A stretch of DNA of 64,000 nt, taken from the NCBI GenBank assembly GCA_003952965.2, contig CM025856.1:22945572-23009571 (forward strand), given 5' to 3'. Numbering within the stretch: the stretch's first letter is position 1; each line of letters begins with the position of its first letter. Below, piece after piece: positions 28,729 to 42,753 of the stretch. This DNA comes from Morella rubra (taxonomy: Eukaryota > Streptophyta > Magnoliopsida > Fagales > Myricaceae). A program made the position numbers and the translations under genes. The notes beneath the pieces are model-generated. The model did not search any database. It had not been told where the DNA came from and saw only the letters and a program-made list of their open reading frames with translations.

Positions 28729-31700
28729 TCAACTTGAATCCTCTTCTGCTCCAAGTTGCTTCCCAAATTTCCTCAATGCAAGTGAATATACCACTTTCCT
28801 ACTGACCGATGCTCCGCTAGCCACCAACTTGACAGCCTAAATGTATCAGTCAGCATACCCTCAAGGATCATCAAAGAGGAAAAGAGTGTATCTAGACTCT
28901 ATATAAAAGGAAGAAAAGTTAATCTTAGCAACGCTTAAATTGATGTAGCTTTCCATTACAGGCTGAAATCTTACTATCAACATTTCAGGTTTGGAACATC
29001 ATCATCATTGATTGGGAGATCATTTCGTTTGATTTGGTGGAATTTTCCTGTACATTGTTTATGCATGTGCCTGTGTTCAAATCTATGTACAGAAAGAAAT
29101 CACCACTTACTCTACAGGAGTAAATTCCTCAAATCGGTTTTGGCCATTTCCATAAAGGATAATATCAGATTGTGGAAACGTACTACAAACAGTACAAGCA
29201 TGTGCACGTGCACATTTTATAGTTTCTAGAGACTGTAGCTATTATCTTGCCCTGATTGAATTGCAGAAGCATCAAATTTTACTTTTGTCTTCCCTATCAG
29301 AGATTCTTTCCTGTCAACTTTCAACAAAAACTTTATATTCAGCCTCTCTAAGTACAGAGAAGTCTTGAAAAAACTCTTAGATCTGGCAAATGTGAGGAAG
29401 TCCTTACTGTAGAAAGACTGTGGCCACTGGAGATCAAATCTTGCAATTCGTTCTCAAGCTGATACTCTGGAGGATTTTCAACTGCAGATTTTGCCTTCCC
29501 TTCAGTTATTAATGTAATTTCTCCTTTTGGTTCGCGGATAGAAAACACTTCTTTTGCTTCACCCAATGTACCCCGCCAAAACTGATGAGGCAACAATATT
29601 GTTATTAGTAAACCAATAATAACATGACTACCCACAAATACAAATCATCACATGGATTAACGTTGCATCTGAAATAAGAATAACTACTATTCCTCAAAAC
29701 ATGTCGGCCTTTAACTTGCACTACTACCTCCATAGGATTGTAGTTAGACAAAGTAATACTTGCCCAAAAAAAAAATGACAAAGTATTGTTACATAGAGAT
29801 GCATAGGAGTGCATTGCGTATATTGTACCAAACTAATCCAGCACGATGATCCAGAATGCACAATGACCTATTTATGAGATAATAATCGAGGACAGAAAGA
29901 AATGTCACACAAGAGCTAAAACTAACTTAACCTTAGTTGAATATGATTCCTAGGTGTGGAATTGAGATCATCCTGTCAACAATAGGGTAAGCTCATGGAT
30001 TAACACCTAACAAGAAATTCACCAAAAGAAATCTAATTAAATACCAGAGACTGAACAACTGAAGGAACACATCTTGGTAATACCCATGCCAGCAGAACAC
30101 AAAAAGGGTGAGACCACAATGTCTGCATCTACTACAGATGACGAAGCACTCTATTCCTTTCACATCATCACTTCCTTTCCTTCCATCAGTTCATGAGATG
30201 AAACATTTCTATTGTTTTTGGCGAGGGATGCCATTGCTCTACTTGCACATTATGTATATCGGTTGATCAACAAGTACATGGAAGATTCCTATTTTCATCT
30301 CAAAAGCATAATCAACAAAATAGTGTCGAAATGGGAAAAGAGCCTCTTGCAATTATTATACTGACACATTGAAGATGGCATGTCCTTTCAGTGCTAAAGA
30401 TAGCCTAATGATAACGCAGAAGCGTCTGATAAGCTGACCAAGCCCAAAATGCCTAACATGGGCCATTCAGTAATTAGCACAGAAACAAGATGTCATACTC
30501 TCTTATCTTTCCAGATATTGAAGCTTCTAGTATTTATGAAAGGTTATGGGAGTAGTGCATGACTTTTGATGAGTTTGGGTAGATAAAAATAGGATTCATG
30601 TGTAGTTAAAAATCAATATCATGATACTACAAATGTTCCTAATTTTAGTCTTCTGAGAGCTTTTCCAATCTACAGAAAATGTTAGACCTAGAATATTTCT
30701 TAGGTCTCTTGAACATAGAAACATTTTAAGTTTCAACGTCAATAATTTTCTATCTCATGTTGCCTCTCTGTTGGATCTTCTCCCCGAGCCCTGTCATTGT
30801 TTCTGACTCTTGGAAGGTGCTATCCTCCGGCTGCATCATAGAATCTGATAAATAAAGTACTGAAACAACTTCAACTTCCTTCTTTGACATACCAAGGGAG
30901 TGGTTGTCATTTACGTAATTTTTAGGTACTTGATTTCATCATTTTAATGAACACCGTAACAAAACGTCTTGAAGAGTAATCCCATAAAAAGTGCTCGGAC
31001 GGCATCAGAAACATCCATGCTGCCCATATACCCAGGGAAAACAATTAAGACTGTCAATGATAATGGATAAAGAAGATGTAACATTCCAAACTGTCACTGT
31101 AAAACACCATGGTGCATTTAGGCCAACCATGACTTCATTCCTCACAAATTTAGCAAGGAAATATTACACCTCAATTAGGATGTTGGTCTCCAGACAGCAT
31201 TACAATCTCTGACACCAAATAAAGCAAAATTCACAAAGGAGTTAACAGGGATTGACATACGGTACAACCTACCTCTTCATGCATTTTGGTAATCTCCCGG
31301 GCTATGACACATCGTCTGCAACAATTGTATGAACTGTCAAAGACAACTCTGAAGAATTGCATATATAATTATAAGACAAAAAGTATTCCCACTGAGAGCT
31401 GTTGCAGATAAATTTACTTCTAATTCATCTTGCAATCCATTATTCCATGAAAAATTTCAATGGAGTAAAAGGCGGGGGGGGGGGGGAGGGAGGGGAAAGT
31501 AAAAACTACAAAAAAATCATTAGATAAACAAATTTTTTGCCCAATGGATCAAAGGGGCTATTTTCTACTAAGGAACCAAAACTTCACTGCACACGTAACT
31601 TCAATGTTTGGAAACTTGACTAAAAGCAAGAGGCTGTAATATCAACAAAGTAAACCCATCCTCAGCCAGACAACCAAGATTACTAATGCTGACCCAGTGA

Positions 31701-33731
31701 CGAAAGGTGTTTTATTCCCAGCACTCCCTTTCAAACATACATGAGTCATGATATTTCCACCAAGGGGGTGGTGAAGAGGGTTAAGAAAAAAAGAAAAAGA
31801 AAAGCAGCACCAACTGCCAAAGAAGCAAGAAAAGCTTGAAACTCAATCAGAGAAAAAAGGAAAACTGACATGTTTTCCGGCATGGCGAGATCCCAATTCC
31901 AAGTCGAGAAGATACAGAAAGCATGGGTTTACACAGATGAAGAATTTACCTGGAGTCACCAAAATGTAAGGAAGTTTCTTCAAGAAACTGGAGAAGCTTG
32001 TGGGGAGGGACATAGAATATTTGAGTCGTCATCTCATTTGCAGATACCATCAGCCTCTCTCTTCTTGATCCATTATGTTTAGGGAGAAATCCAACTGCAG
32101 CAGTAACGAGGATACAAGGTTTCAAAAATGATAATAATCTTTTGAATCCTGCATCCTCAAACAAGCATGCTAGCGAACGGTATTGATAGATTAATACCAA
32201 ATGTAAACTCATCAGTGGCCAAACCAGAGGCAGAAAGAGCAGCTACCAGAGCAGATGGCCCAGGGATAGGGATAACAGCAATATTTTCGTCCACACATAA
32301 CTTTGCCTGCACCAACAATCAAAATACACATTTACATCAATTTCTAACATACATCAGAAGTGAATTCTCAAGTGCCATCCTTCGGAAAGAAAAGAAGAGT
32401 ATGTTTTGGGACCCGTATCAGCAAGCTATTCAATGTGTGGCAGCTCAATCCTATACCAAAGGCAGGAAAAATTCATGGACAAACTAAAATAAGTAAGATC
32501 CAGCTCAGTCATGTTTCTTAAAGGGCCAGAATTCTTACCAAGCCAGCCTGCTTTGTGGCGACTGAGAAATGAACAAAAAGTAAAACTCTCATTTCTGCAA
32601 TTCATTTTTATGAACCTAATGAAACACAACAATTGACCTTCATGTTGAGATCAAACAAGTGTACTCAACCTAAACACATCCATCTCCATAAAGCATCTTC
32701 AGAATAGGGATGAAGAACTTCCACAGGATTTTGCTACATTTTAATTTGAATCAATTCAAACCAAATAATGGACTACATTTCACCAGGAGGTGCCCACGAA
32801 AAGAGAAAAGGGGAGGGGGGTGGGAATTGGTTATACCAAATGAGGTTCATTACGAACTGATCATTCAAAGTAGAGCAAATGCAAAAAAAAAAATAATAGG
32901 CACTAAAATGAAAGAGTGGACAACAAACTCACCAATTCCGTACCAGGATCACTTATGCCCGGTGTGCCCGCATCGCTTATTAACGCCACGATTTCTCCCT
33001 GCTTCAGCCTCTTCAACACAGTCTGTTCCCTTTGAGATTCATTGAATTTGTGATAACTCAGCTGCAACAAAATTCCAAAGAGTACAATAAGACAAGCACT
33101 ACAAAGATATGTACAGATTAAAGCTTGTAAGAGAATGACCATTGGAGTCTTAATATTGTAATGGTGAAGCAACTTCCCCGAGTGCCTCGTGTCTTCCGTA
33201 AGTATCACAGCAGCTGAGCTTAACACCCGTAGAGCTCTGCATTGGCGAAACAGACAAATGAACTTTTGCCAAGTAGCTCAACGTTCTGCTCTGTTCTTTT
33301 CTTTTTGTGGATTTAAGCAAGTACCGTAAGGTGATATCTTCCAGATTTCCGATTGGTGTTCCTACTAGATATAAGCCAGGCTTAAGGAGGCCCTATAAAA
33401 AGAGGCAGACAGTGAAAATTGTTTGAAAAGGGAGTTGAAGCAAAGCACGCCAAAACAACGAGGAAAGGGAAAAGGAATTAAAAAGGGAAGATGGACTTAC
33501 TCGTTTCGATGACTCTTCAGGGAAAGATGAAGAATTGTCGGATTGCGAGGGAGATTTGGGGGAGCTGGAACAGAAGGAGACGACGCCGGTTTTGTTCTCG
33601 ACGAGGAAGAGTGGTCGGAAAGATGTTGACGCCGTTTGAATACGGAGGAGATTAGGTCCTGGTCGAGACCGCAACAAATATAGGGTTGCCGCGAAACTAA
33701 CTGCCATTGAAGGAAGCCGTCGAGTTAGCAT
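28729..33731 (-). CDS. RsmI-type 16S rRNA (cytidine-2'-O)-methyltransferase, organellar
   Basis: Nuclear homologue of bacterial RsmI, which 2'-O-methylates C1402 of 16S rRNA using SAM. Nine exons on the minus strand: 33731-33501, 33392-33325, 33236-33140, 33061-32933, 32306-32198, 32094-31950, 31315-31273, 29581-29408 and 28836-28729. They sum to 1104 nt, 367 aa. The first ~75 residues are Ser/Arg-rich and fit a plastid or mitochondrial transit peptide. The tetrapyrrole-methylase fold follows: LVGTPIGNLEDITLRAL, a TEDTRHS motif, LISDAGTPGISDPG (SAM-binding loop), PIPGPSALVAALSASGL, then FVGFLPK and an AREITK-HEE segment. The C-terminus (SRKVVYSLALRKFGK) looks like the helical tail of plant members. 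It resembles Arabidopsis AT1G45110 (from memory). The start ATG at 33731 has no upstream in-frame competitor that I see. Confidence 0.93.
31474..31494. repeat. G-run in an RsmI-like gene intron
   Basis: Thirteen consecutive G followed by A-GGG-A-GGGG on the plus strand, inside the 1.7-kb intron between coding exons 7 and 8. The pattern could form a G-quadruplex on the template strand. Run length is prone to sequencing error. Confidence 0.75.
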
Positions 33732-34798
33732 TTGCTTCCTCCCGTTTGTGGAGCAGACGAGAGAAAGTTGAGAAACGCCGAAGGAGCTCTACGACAAACG
33801 GGGGTGGAAAAATTACTTCCGAAACAAGGGCCGGTGCACCGTTTCCTCAACGTGAAAATCGTACAACCTCGAGTGGTGCCACTGAAACCACTGCATCATT
33901 TTACCGGTTTAATTTAAATTGTATAAATAGACATAATAGATATACCTATACTATTTAATATTATTAATATAACGTTTGTCTCCGAATTACATATTACAAT
34001 TCAGACAAAAAAATTATAGAAGATGTTCTTGACTTGTACCCATTTATTTATAAATCATATAATGCAAGAATGAAATCCAAAACAGTAGGCTTATAGTATA
34101 CATCTCAATTATCGGTTGTCCTATATCGGGGGTGAAAGAAAATGCACCATTTGATGATTTTCCAATTATATTTTTTCAAGCGTTGCGTATATTTTCTTCT
34201 CATGGGACGATCTCAAAATCTCCCCTCTCGGCACTTTCCGAGCATCCATCAATGTTAATTCCATTAGGGACGAAATACCAGCTCCGTGGTTGACTAGAAT
34301 GAGAGAAGTCTGATGTCTCTCACAGTTTCAAACTCTTCTGTCCATCTATTCAGCCAAAAAAAAAAAAAAAAAAAACTCCTCCGTCCATCCATCGAGAGGG
34401 GAAGAGAAAATTTCTGTACTGTACAAATTTTTTTTGAGCAACTCTTTTCTCCTGTCCCGAATAAACGCTAGCTTTAGGCGATGCCGTGCCCAACTGACCG
34501 GTAGTCCACAGGTTCTTCCGTAAGAATTGTTCGGATATGACATTTCTCAGAAAGCAAAGACAGTAGATATGATATGAACGTGAGCACACGGTTACCAAAG
34601 GTTAACCCACTGAAACCCATTGGCCATTAAGCTGTATTACTTTGTATGGATTACATCATACACAACTGTGAAAAATGTTAGGGGATTGGAAGAGCTTTCA
34701 GGGGTACAAGATTCAAGCCAGCCCCCCTTCCCACAATCCCCGATGGATTACCAACACCCTTTTTCAATATATAGGTATTAGATACTCAAGTAACACCA
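33732..34798. other. Intergenic between the RsmI-like gene and the E2 gene
   Basis: Both neighbours are on the minus strand, so this ~1.07 kb holds the RsmI-like promoter and the E2 3' UTR. A 21-A run at about 34356-34375 is flanked by diverged copies of a 'ccatccatcnag'-like sequence. This could be the tail of a decayed retroelement, but no body is recognisable. Confidence 0.5.
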
Positions 34799-37700
34799 TT
34801 ACACTTTATCGTCATGGAACCACCATCTAGTCTCCTTGGGAGATCTACCATTCCTACAGTTTTTCACGTAGCGATCATTGTCTGCTGGGCGTTGCTGCAC
34901 ATTGACAAATATGTATGAGTATGGAGGAAGAGCGAAATGGGCAAACCAACTCTTGAAACTTCAACAATCCAACAAAACCTTAACAGTTGAACTTGATAAC
35001 ATGGATAGAATGCTGATACAGATAGAACTGACAGTCATGGCTGGAGACCATGAATCATACAGGATATCTGTAAATACAGCACATAATTTTGATGTCAGTT
35101 TGTAGTACAACTGACCACATATACTTGTTTGAAGAAAAAAGAACGAAAAAATAAAAAACATATAACATAGCTTTTAACCTTTCCTATAAATTGAACAATG
35201 ATTAAAGCTAGTGGGGGGTTTCTTTTCACATCAATTAGTTTAATCACCTCAAAGTTAGCTATAAATTCTTGAGCAGTAAATTTGGTGGAGTTATTAACAG
35301 AATTTACTATACATAGTGTTGTCATTTTTGCAGCTTCACACTATACTACTTAGCACTACAACTAATATTACATTTGGTGGGCAAACACAACATATTCTAG
35401 AGTGAAAGCAAACCGTTCAACCGATTCAGCATCCTAATCCAGAGGAAAGCCAGAACAACACCAATAAAAACAAAAAACACATGCATACAAGCATAATTCA
35501 TAAGCTATGTTCTCTTTGTTGACCACATTGAAGGTGAAGTCTACTCAGATGTCCAACCAAATTTCAGAAATCAGACCATATGCAGGAAAATTCGGCTGAT
35601 TAAACATGAGGAAAAAGTGTGGTTGTACTTCACAGTCCTTTGGAAAAATTGCTGTTGAAGGTCAAACTCCATAACCCAAACACAATTCTAAGTTTGATAT
35701 GTAAGATCCAGAGACTCCAGTCCTGACAGAGATGACCTTGAGGATTTTCCACCAATGTCTACAGCCAACTCCTCACAGTTTTACATACGCACATTTTCCA
35801 CATTTCTCCTCAGGCCTCCAGACAGTGTCGGGTCCAAAACATCTGCCTCGAAACTAAACAAACTGAAAGAAAGTTTTTATTTTAATATGAAATTCAAACA
35901 CATTGGCAGCTTTCCTAAATGTTCATTTTATTTATTTTTCAAGCCACACTTTGTGGTATGTAATTAACATTTTGGGTCAGGGAGGAAGGGAGAGAGAGAG
36001 AAGGCAGATACTGGAGCGACTTAGGCTGTAGGCCAGTAACATAAGCGTCCATGACTTCCTTCAAAACTATTCTGGAATAAACATATTAACCAGGCAATTT
36101 CTTGGAGATCTTGTTTCGTTTAGGTTACTAAGGCTAGAACAATTTGTTGATATTCCCTCAAAGACGGTATACCTACTTACTATGTGCAATACCTAAATCT
36201 CCCCACTAATTAATTGTTACTTAGGTTTGATCTTCAAATCAGTAGTCACAGCTGGAGCAGCATTAGAGCCCCCATGGAAAACAATAGGATAATGAAGGTG
36301 CGGATGCCTCAGATCTTGCCTTCATGACTATGGGGTTGGTGAAGAAATAAAACCATACAGCGAAAAACAGTGAAGTATAAAACAACACATCTAAAAACAG
36401 TCATGCAGACAAGTACTTGTATCCAGTAAATTTGTAATTTTGGTAGAGTGTTTGTGTCTGTGGCTGTTCATTAAATTCAGATCATCTTTTAAGCTGGCAT
36501 GACCAAAGAAGGAACCAAGCGGAAATTATGGCGAAAGCGAACACACTTCGATATACTCAAAACAAGAAGCAGTTGACTCACTTCGACAAACTCAAAACAA
36601 GAAGCAGCCAAAGATTTCATGACGCAACAGACAAGGTCCCCTTGAGCATAGCTATTTCAGCTTCCCCTACATTGTACTCCTATCGTAACAGCATATATTG
36701 CAAGCACCACTTGCATATTATAAAGCAAGTCCCCCTTACACAATGTATGTCTTTCTACCACAAGCATAAATCCATGCTACAGAGACAGATTTTGCCTCCC
36801 TATTTTCCAAATTATGGTTATGGATGTCCAATTATAATCAATTTCAGTTAAGAAAGATATTTGCTAGAATAAAGACAGATGTAAACATTGTACATAACAA
36901 TCACAAAACAATGATAGTGGCATAAATAGATTTATAAGCTTAGTCTTGAACCTTAACCTTAAGTTGAAGAAAGCACACAAAACAACAAATAATAATAAAA
37001 ACAGGCTAAGAAGATTCTTGATCCCATTTGGTAAGTCAAAAGTAAATAGGGATTACGATGGTACCTAAACAGATATGGCCGTTGCTATAAATGTGTTGGT
37101 GCAGAGGAGCTGGGGGGAGAAAAATCACCTGGCAAACCAATACAAAGGGAAATGGTACAATTCAAAGAGTTTCAATATACTTTCGAACAAAATGTGGCAA
37201 AATGGTTAATAATTAACTTCTAACAAACAAAGACCCACTCCACTGAGCTTAATGCAGTTACAAGAAACAAAACAAAAGAACGGAGAGGAAGAGAAGTGAA
37301 AATTGGGTTGGATTATTGACCTGTGGTGCCTCCATAGGGTAATGCTCGGGAAAATCAACTTGAAGCTGGTAGGTTTCATTCGCGTACAGAGTCCCTGGAG
37401 CCCCGTTGACTTCGATCACCCATCTTTAATAGAACAAATCCGTAGACTAAATTTCATATTGACTCAAAGAAAAACAAAAAAATGAAAAAAAAAAAATCGG
37501 AGCAAGGATTGAGCATAAAACCGTAGAAGATTGTCAGTAACTTTGTGTTTAAATCCCGCAGGGGGATTAACCTGCCACTCCATGAGCTCTTTCTGGAGCC
37601 GATTACAGGCGATCTTGCTCAGAGCCTAACCGCGTGTGATGCATAATTTTACAAGTAAATGAGAAATTACAAGAGATTACCAACAGTCTTAGGGCATACA

Positions 37701-37815
37701 TAAACACCATCACGTATCGTACATAACTAAGTAAAACTATACATACATATATATGAACAGTGTAAGACAAAAAAAAAACAGAGACCTTGCGTGAAGGGGC
37801 AGAGGAGCTGGTCAT
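34799..37815 (-). CDS. Ubiquitin-conjugating enzyme E2, UBC16-type
   Basis: E2 enzyme that accepts ubiquitin from E1 on a catalytic cysteine and passes it to substrates with E3 ligases. Six exons on the minus strand: 37815-37786 (30 nt), 37625-37522, 37423-37321, 37128-37065, 35067-34979 and 34894-34799. They total 486 nt, 161 aa, matching my memory of the length of Arabidopsis UBC15-18. The first exon encodes only ten residues (MTSSSAPSRK). Exon 3 has PMEAPQ. Exon 4 (64 nt) encodes the HPN-region equivalent and the active-site NGHICL. Exon 5 gives DSWSPAMT and exon 6 ends in the basic, Trp-rich KETRWWFHDDKV tail typical of the UBC15-18 clade. The exon 4-5 intron is about 2 kb. The promoter and exon 1 are duplicated upstream (see 37632-44580). 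Confidence 0.94.
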
Positions 37816-38030
37816 GGCTTCCAAAAAACGGAGAGAGAGAGTCTGCGTGACTGTGTGTCTGTAAGAGAGTGAACGCGAGAATGGTGGCGTAAATGGGAAG
37901 TTTCTACTCCATTGGTCAAATAAAGAAAAAAAAAGTAATAATACTGGAGACAGAGACCTCTAATCGGACGATCTAGACGCATCTTCTCTGTTTGTCGCGT
38001 ACTATTATAGGTCCGTGGGAACTCTTTTTT

Positions 38031-38040
38031 GCCACGTGGC
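38031..38040. promoter_or_regulatory. Palindromic G-box in the E2 promoter (also copied)
   Basis: The 10-base palindrome gccacgtggc lies about 215 bases upstream of the E2 start codon. The duplicated promoter carries the same element at about 41493-41502. It is a strong match to plant G-box sites bound by bZIP/bHLH factors. Confidence 0.6.
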
Positions 38041-38129
38041 AAGCACGCCACATCATCTATTACTATAACCCAATATCTTTATCTATAGGCAGCTATTAGT
38101 ATGACCACATACTAATAGCAATTTTCTGA

Positions 38130-39090
38130 TGAAATTATATTCAATAATTTAGAGATAGATAGACGTAATAGTAGTATAGTTCATCTTGTTGCTATAAATT
38201 TTATATATAACAATATTAAATAGCTTGGAGTCCACTTATTGTATCTGTAAAATTTATATAGTATAATCTAAAAAGAATAGACACAAATAGATCTTACACT
38301 ATAAATGTTGCCAATGTAATGAGCCATATGAATCCTTTGCAATTATTTGCCGAATTACATGGTATAATTTGGAGAGATAGACATAACAGGTAGATCCTAT
38401 ATCATTCAATGTTGTCTATATTTGCACATAAAATTTCGGACAGTATGGACCTTACAATAGATCCACCTCTTGTGTCTATCTCTCTCTGAATTTTATCATA
38501 GAATTTAGACATAGAATTTCAGAGGAACTCAATCTGAGCCTTAGAATGAGATCTATCTACTGAATATATCTATGATTATAATATGGATTAAAATCTTCTA
38601 CAATTTTTTACCTGAATTGCACTGTGTAATTTAGATAGAGATAGATACACTAAATGGACCTCATGGTAGGACTCATGCTGTCCGAAACTTTACATGTACA
38701 TCATTAAATGGTATGAAGTCCACCTATTATATATATATCTCCAATTCGGATAATAAATTGCATAAAACTTTAATCCAAATCGTTAATTTTCTACTTGAAA
38801 TACATGGTGCAATTTGAGAGAAATAAATGCAACAATCTCATTGTAGGGCTCATGCTGCTCAAAACTTTACATTGACTGTATTTAATAACGTGAGGTCCAT
38901 CTATTGTATTTATTTCTATTCAAATTATACCATATAATTCGTATAAAAAATTACATAGGATTCTAATCCTGTAGAGTCTTCAAAATTTTATATTGACAAT
39001 ATTTAATAGTGAGATTCATCTATTATGCCTATTTCTCTTGAAATTATACTATATAATTGGTATATAAATTTGCATATAATTATAATCTGC
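38130..39090. repeat. Degenerate ~120-180-bp repeats within the duplicated unit
   Basis: Diverged blocks recur, each with a '(g)aaactttacat'-like or 'aaaattttatattg' core (near 38688, 38868 and 38985), a 'ccacctatt(a/g)t' or 'ccatctattgt' string, a 'ctatttct' or 'tctatctctc' string and an 'aaattatac-atataatt' segment. Spacing is irregular. The same blocks recur in the distal unit at about 41590-42555. They look like an old tandem or transposon-derived repeat. Confidence 0.55.
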
Positions 39091-39289
39091 AGAGCCCAGA
39101 AGTACGCTTCACAAGCTTCGAGTTACAAAATATTGATTTGCACCTGTGATTCCGTGCAAGTGTGATTTGCGCTTGGAAGTTTAAGCCATGAGTTTTAAGG
39201 AATATCTCTCACTCGCACACTACGTCACTAGGATCCGTGCTTCGCTACAGTTATATCTCCTCACAATCAACCTGGATTAGATCAAAGTT

Positions 39290-39860
39290 GCACCTTTTTT
39301 TTTCTTTTTCTAAGTAACATCGGAATTTCATTGCTAACGAACTCTGCTGGAAAAAGCAGTGGAGTCACAGTTTACAATATGCGATGGAACACCGCTAGCA
39401 AAGAAATCCCCTTGCAAAAAATTATGAAACCCCCAATGGGCTAACATATGAGCCAGCTTGTTGCCTTCACGCTGGCTCCATTGGAGACTCCACCTGTGGT
39501 GATCTCGTAGCAAAGATCTTAGCGTGTGAACTTCACTTTCAATGAGCCAATCCGGGGTCAAATTTGAATCCACGACCTGCTGAACCAGGCCTAACGCACC
39601 TGTAAGTGAATATCAGACTCGGCAAATTCAGCTGCCAGTGAGGGGCTAAACGTGCAGCTCTAGCTTCACCTTTCAAAAGGAGTGATCCATGCCATTTATT
39701 AGAAGGTGGGATCCATGCAACCAGGTGGTCCTTGTCATGCACCTGCCAAGCAGATAAATGGGCCAAGCACCTGATTAAAAATCAGCACGATATCAAGGCT
39801 ATAAATCACTGCGACTCTGGACCAGACGTTTTTTCTTTTTGTCTGATCAACAATGACACT
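39290..39860 (-). mobile_element. 5'-truncated LINE remnant with RNase H-like fragment
   Basis: On the minus strand a broken frame encodes WIPPSNKWHGSLLLKGEARAARLA (39539-39766) and, in another frame, a VVDSNLTPDWLIESEV region and SQREGNKLAHMLAHWG (39334-39573). These are hallmarks of the RNase H-like C-terminal domain of plant non-LTR retrotransposons and related reverse-transcriptase-like genes. After the stop comes a short 3' region and an A-rich tail (the T-rich block at about 39294-39312 on the plus strand). The frame is interrupted, so it is inactive. Confidence 0.7.
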
Positions 39861-41247
39861 CTCGTGTAAAAAAAAAAATGGAAAAATAAAAATAAAATGA
39901 GAGTTTCATATCTGGGGGAAGAATTAACGTTTTCAGGAAATTCTAATGCTATAAACAAACCCACAGCCGATTTGATGCAGCCCGAATGAAACGTTACTTC
40001 TCAGTCGAAGTATAATTGATTCTTTATTTATTTATATATTATAAATAATAGTCAAATGTACTGCAAGAATAGTATCATGTTTTTGTAAAAATTTTGGAAG
40101 GTAAATTTTTTGAAGTTTTAGAGTTGTTGAAAAGTAAAGAAAAAGATGATTTTAATGAATTTTCATATTTATTTGGAGTGAAAAGTAATGATTTGATAGA
40201 AGAAGAATTTTGAAGAATTATTTTATTGAAGTGAAATTTTAGGGGCGCAAAATTTTCACTCTCAAACATGAGAGTACAAAAAGAGGCACCCAAAAGTATG
40301 AGTAGGTTGGACATACATGGATTTTACCTTCTAATTCTAAAATTAATTGCATTTTTATGAGGCTATAGAGACCGTCATTATTCTCATTAGTTGTAGTTAT
40401 GACTCAATTCGGACATTCTTGACCGGTGGAAGTTTTTATTATCACTCTAGGAAGAGAATACTAAGTTGATTGCTACTCCATCATTTTTGCTTAGAAAAAA
40501 AAATAGTCAAACTTAATTTGTGTGTACTTATTGGTTGTACAAATGTACTTTTTTTGATTGGTTACTCAAACATGCAATCGACATCTATTAGAATTATTGA
40601 AAATGTTTGTCCTATGAGATAGATAGGAAAGTATACACTAACTTAATCCTATGTTTCTTTAATTAAACTCTCAATTTTCCTCACATAATGTGGCCAGAAA
40701 CATTAAAGATCTAAAGATATTAGAGCTACATCATACCATAGGAAATACGTGCATGTTCTACATTATATACCTAGAAAATGCGACACTTGTTTATCATTAT
40801 ATGTTTCTTATTATAACATATTATAATCATTTAAATTATAAAAGGGTAATATATACGTGTTAGGCTCAAGAATCTTCTTTTCCAAGTGAGAACTAATAAG
40901 AAAATGGGAAGATATATATATATAGCGTAGAAATCCGTGAAGTTAGCCACACGTCTACCCGTGATTTTGCCACTTTCACCTACTGCGTCTGTACAGCTAA
41001 CCCACATACAAAGCTATCGTTCATTGAATCTATAAAAATCCTGTTTTAAGAGTTCAACCGATCGACGCTTAAAAAACAGAACATTTTTAAGGGTGCGTGT
41101 GATGCATAATTTTACAAGTAAATGAGAAATTACAAGAGATTACCAACAGTCTTAGGGCATACATAAACACCATCACGTAATCGTACATAACTAAGTAAAA
41201 CTATACATACATATATATGAACAGTAAGACAAAAAAAAAACAGAGAC

Positions 41248-41277
41248 CTTGCGTGAAGGGGCAGAGGAGCTGGTCAT
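41248..41277 (-). pseudogene. Duplicated first coding exon of the E2 gene
   Basis: The 30-base coding exon of the E2 gene, with its ATG and donor site, is identical to 37786-37815. It has no private acceptor exon downstream until the original exon 2 at 37625. It could serve as an alternative first exon spliced across ~3.6 kb to give the same protein, or be inert. Function is not shown by the sequence. Confidence 0.85.
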
Positions 41278-42753
41278 GGCTTCCAAAACACGGAGAGAGA
41301 GAGTCTGCGTGACTGTGTGTCTGTAAGAGAGTGAACGCGAGAATGGTGGCGTAAATGGGAAGTTTCTACTCCATTGGTCAAATAAAGAAAAAAAAAGTAA
41401 TAATACTGGAGACAGAACCTCTAATCGGACGATCTAGACGCATCTGCTCTATTTGTCGCGTACTATTACTAGGTCCGTGGGAACTCTTTTTTGCCACGTG
41501 GCAAGCACGCCACATCATCTATTACTATAACCCAATATCTTTATCTATAGGCAGCTATTAGTATGACCACATACTAATAGCAATTTTCTGATGAAATTAT
41601 ATTCAATAATTTAGAGATAGATAGACGTAATAGTAGTATAGTTCATCTTGTTGCTATAAATTTTATATATAACAATATTAAATAGCTTGGAGTCCACTTA
41701 TTGTATCTGTAAAATTTATATAGTATAATCTAAAAAGAGATAGACACAAATAGATCTTACACTATAAATGTTGCCAATGTAATGAGCCATATGAATCCTT
41801 TGCAATTATTTGCCGAATTACATGGTATAATTTGGAGAGATAGACATAACAGGTAGATCCTATATCATTCAATGTTGTCTATATTTGCACATAAAATTTC
41901 GGACAGTATGGACCTTACAATAGATCCACCTCTTGTGTCTATCTCTCTTCAAATTCTATCATAGAATTTAGAGATAGAATTTCGAGGAACTCAATCTGAG
42001 CCTTAGAATGAGATCTATCTACTGAATATATCTATGATTATAATATGGATTAAAATCTTCTACAATTTTTTACCTGAATTGCACTGTGTAATTTAGATAG
42101 AGATAGATACACTAAATGGACCTCATGGTAGGACTCATGCTGTCCGAAACTTTACATGTACATCATTAAATGGTATGAAGTCCACCTATTATATATATAT
42201 CTCCAATTCGGATAATAAATTGCATAAAACTTTAATCCAAATCGTTAATTTTCTACTTGAAATACATGGTGCAATTTGAGAGAAATAAATGCAACAATCT
42301 CATTGTAGGGCTCATGCTGCTCAAAACTTTACATTGACTGTATTTAATAACGTGAGGTCCATCTATTGTATTTATTTCTATTCAAATTATACCATATAAT
42401 TCGTATAAAAAATTACATAGGATTCTAATCCTGTAGAGTCTTCAAAATTTTATATTGACAATATTTAATAGTGAGATCCATCTATTATGCCTATTTCTCT
42501 TGAAATTATACTATATAATTGGTATATAAATTTGCATATAATTATAATCTGCAGAGCCCAGAAGTACGCTTCACAAGCTTCGAGTTACAAAATATTGATT
42601 TGCACCTGTGATTCCGTGCAAGTGTGATTTGCGCTTGGAAGTTTAAGCCATGAGTTTTAAGGAATATCTCTCCTCGCACTAGGACTACGCACTAGGATCC
42701 GTGCTTCGCTACAGTTATATCTCCTCACAATCAACCTGGATTAGATCAAAGTT

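Larger units (their letters stand above)
37632..41094. repeat. Tandem duplication, proximal unit (~3.46 kb)
   Basis: This unit is repeated head-to-tail from 41095. It starts in E2 intron 1, seven bases before the exon 2 acceptor (in gene orientation), and runs across exon 1, the promoter, AT-rich degenerate repeats (about 38130-39090), a LINE fragment (39290-39860) and AT-rich DNA. The two units align almost base for base, with scattered substitutions and small indels. At the junction the unit end gggtgc and unit start gcgtgt share a 2-base gc. Confidence 0.95.
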
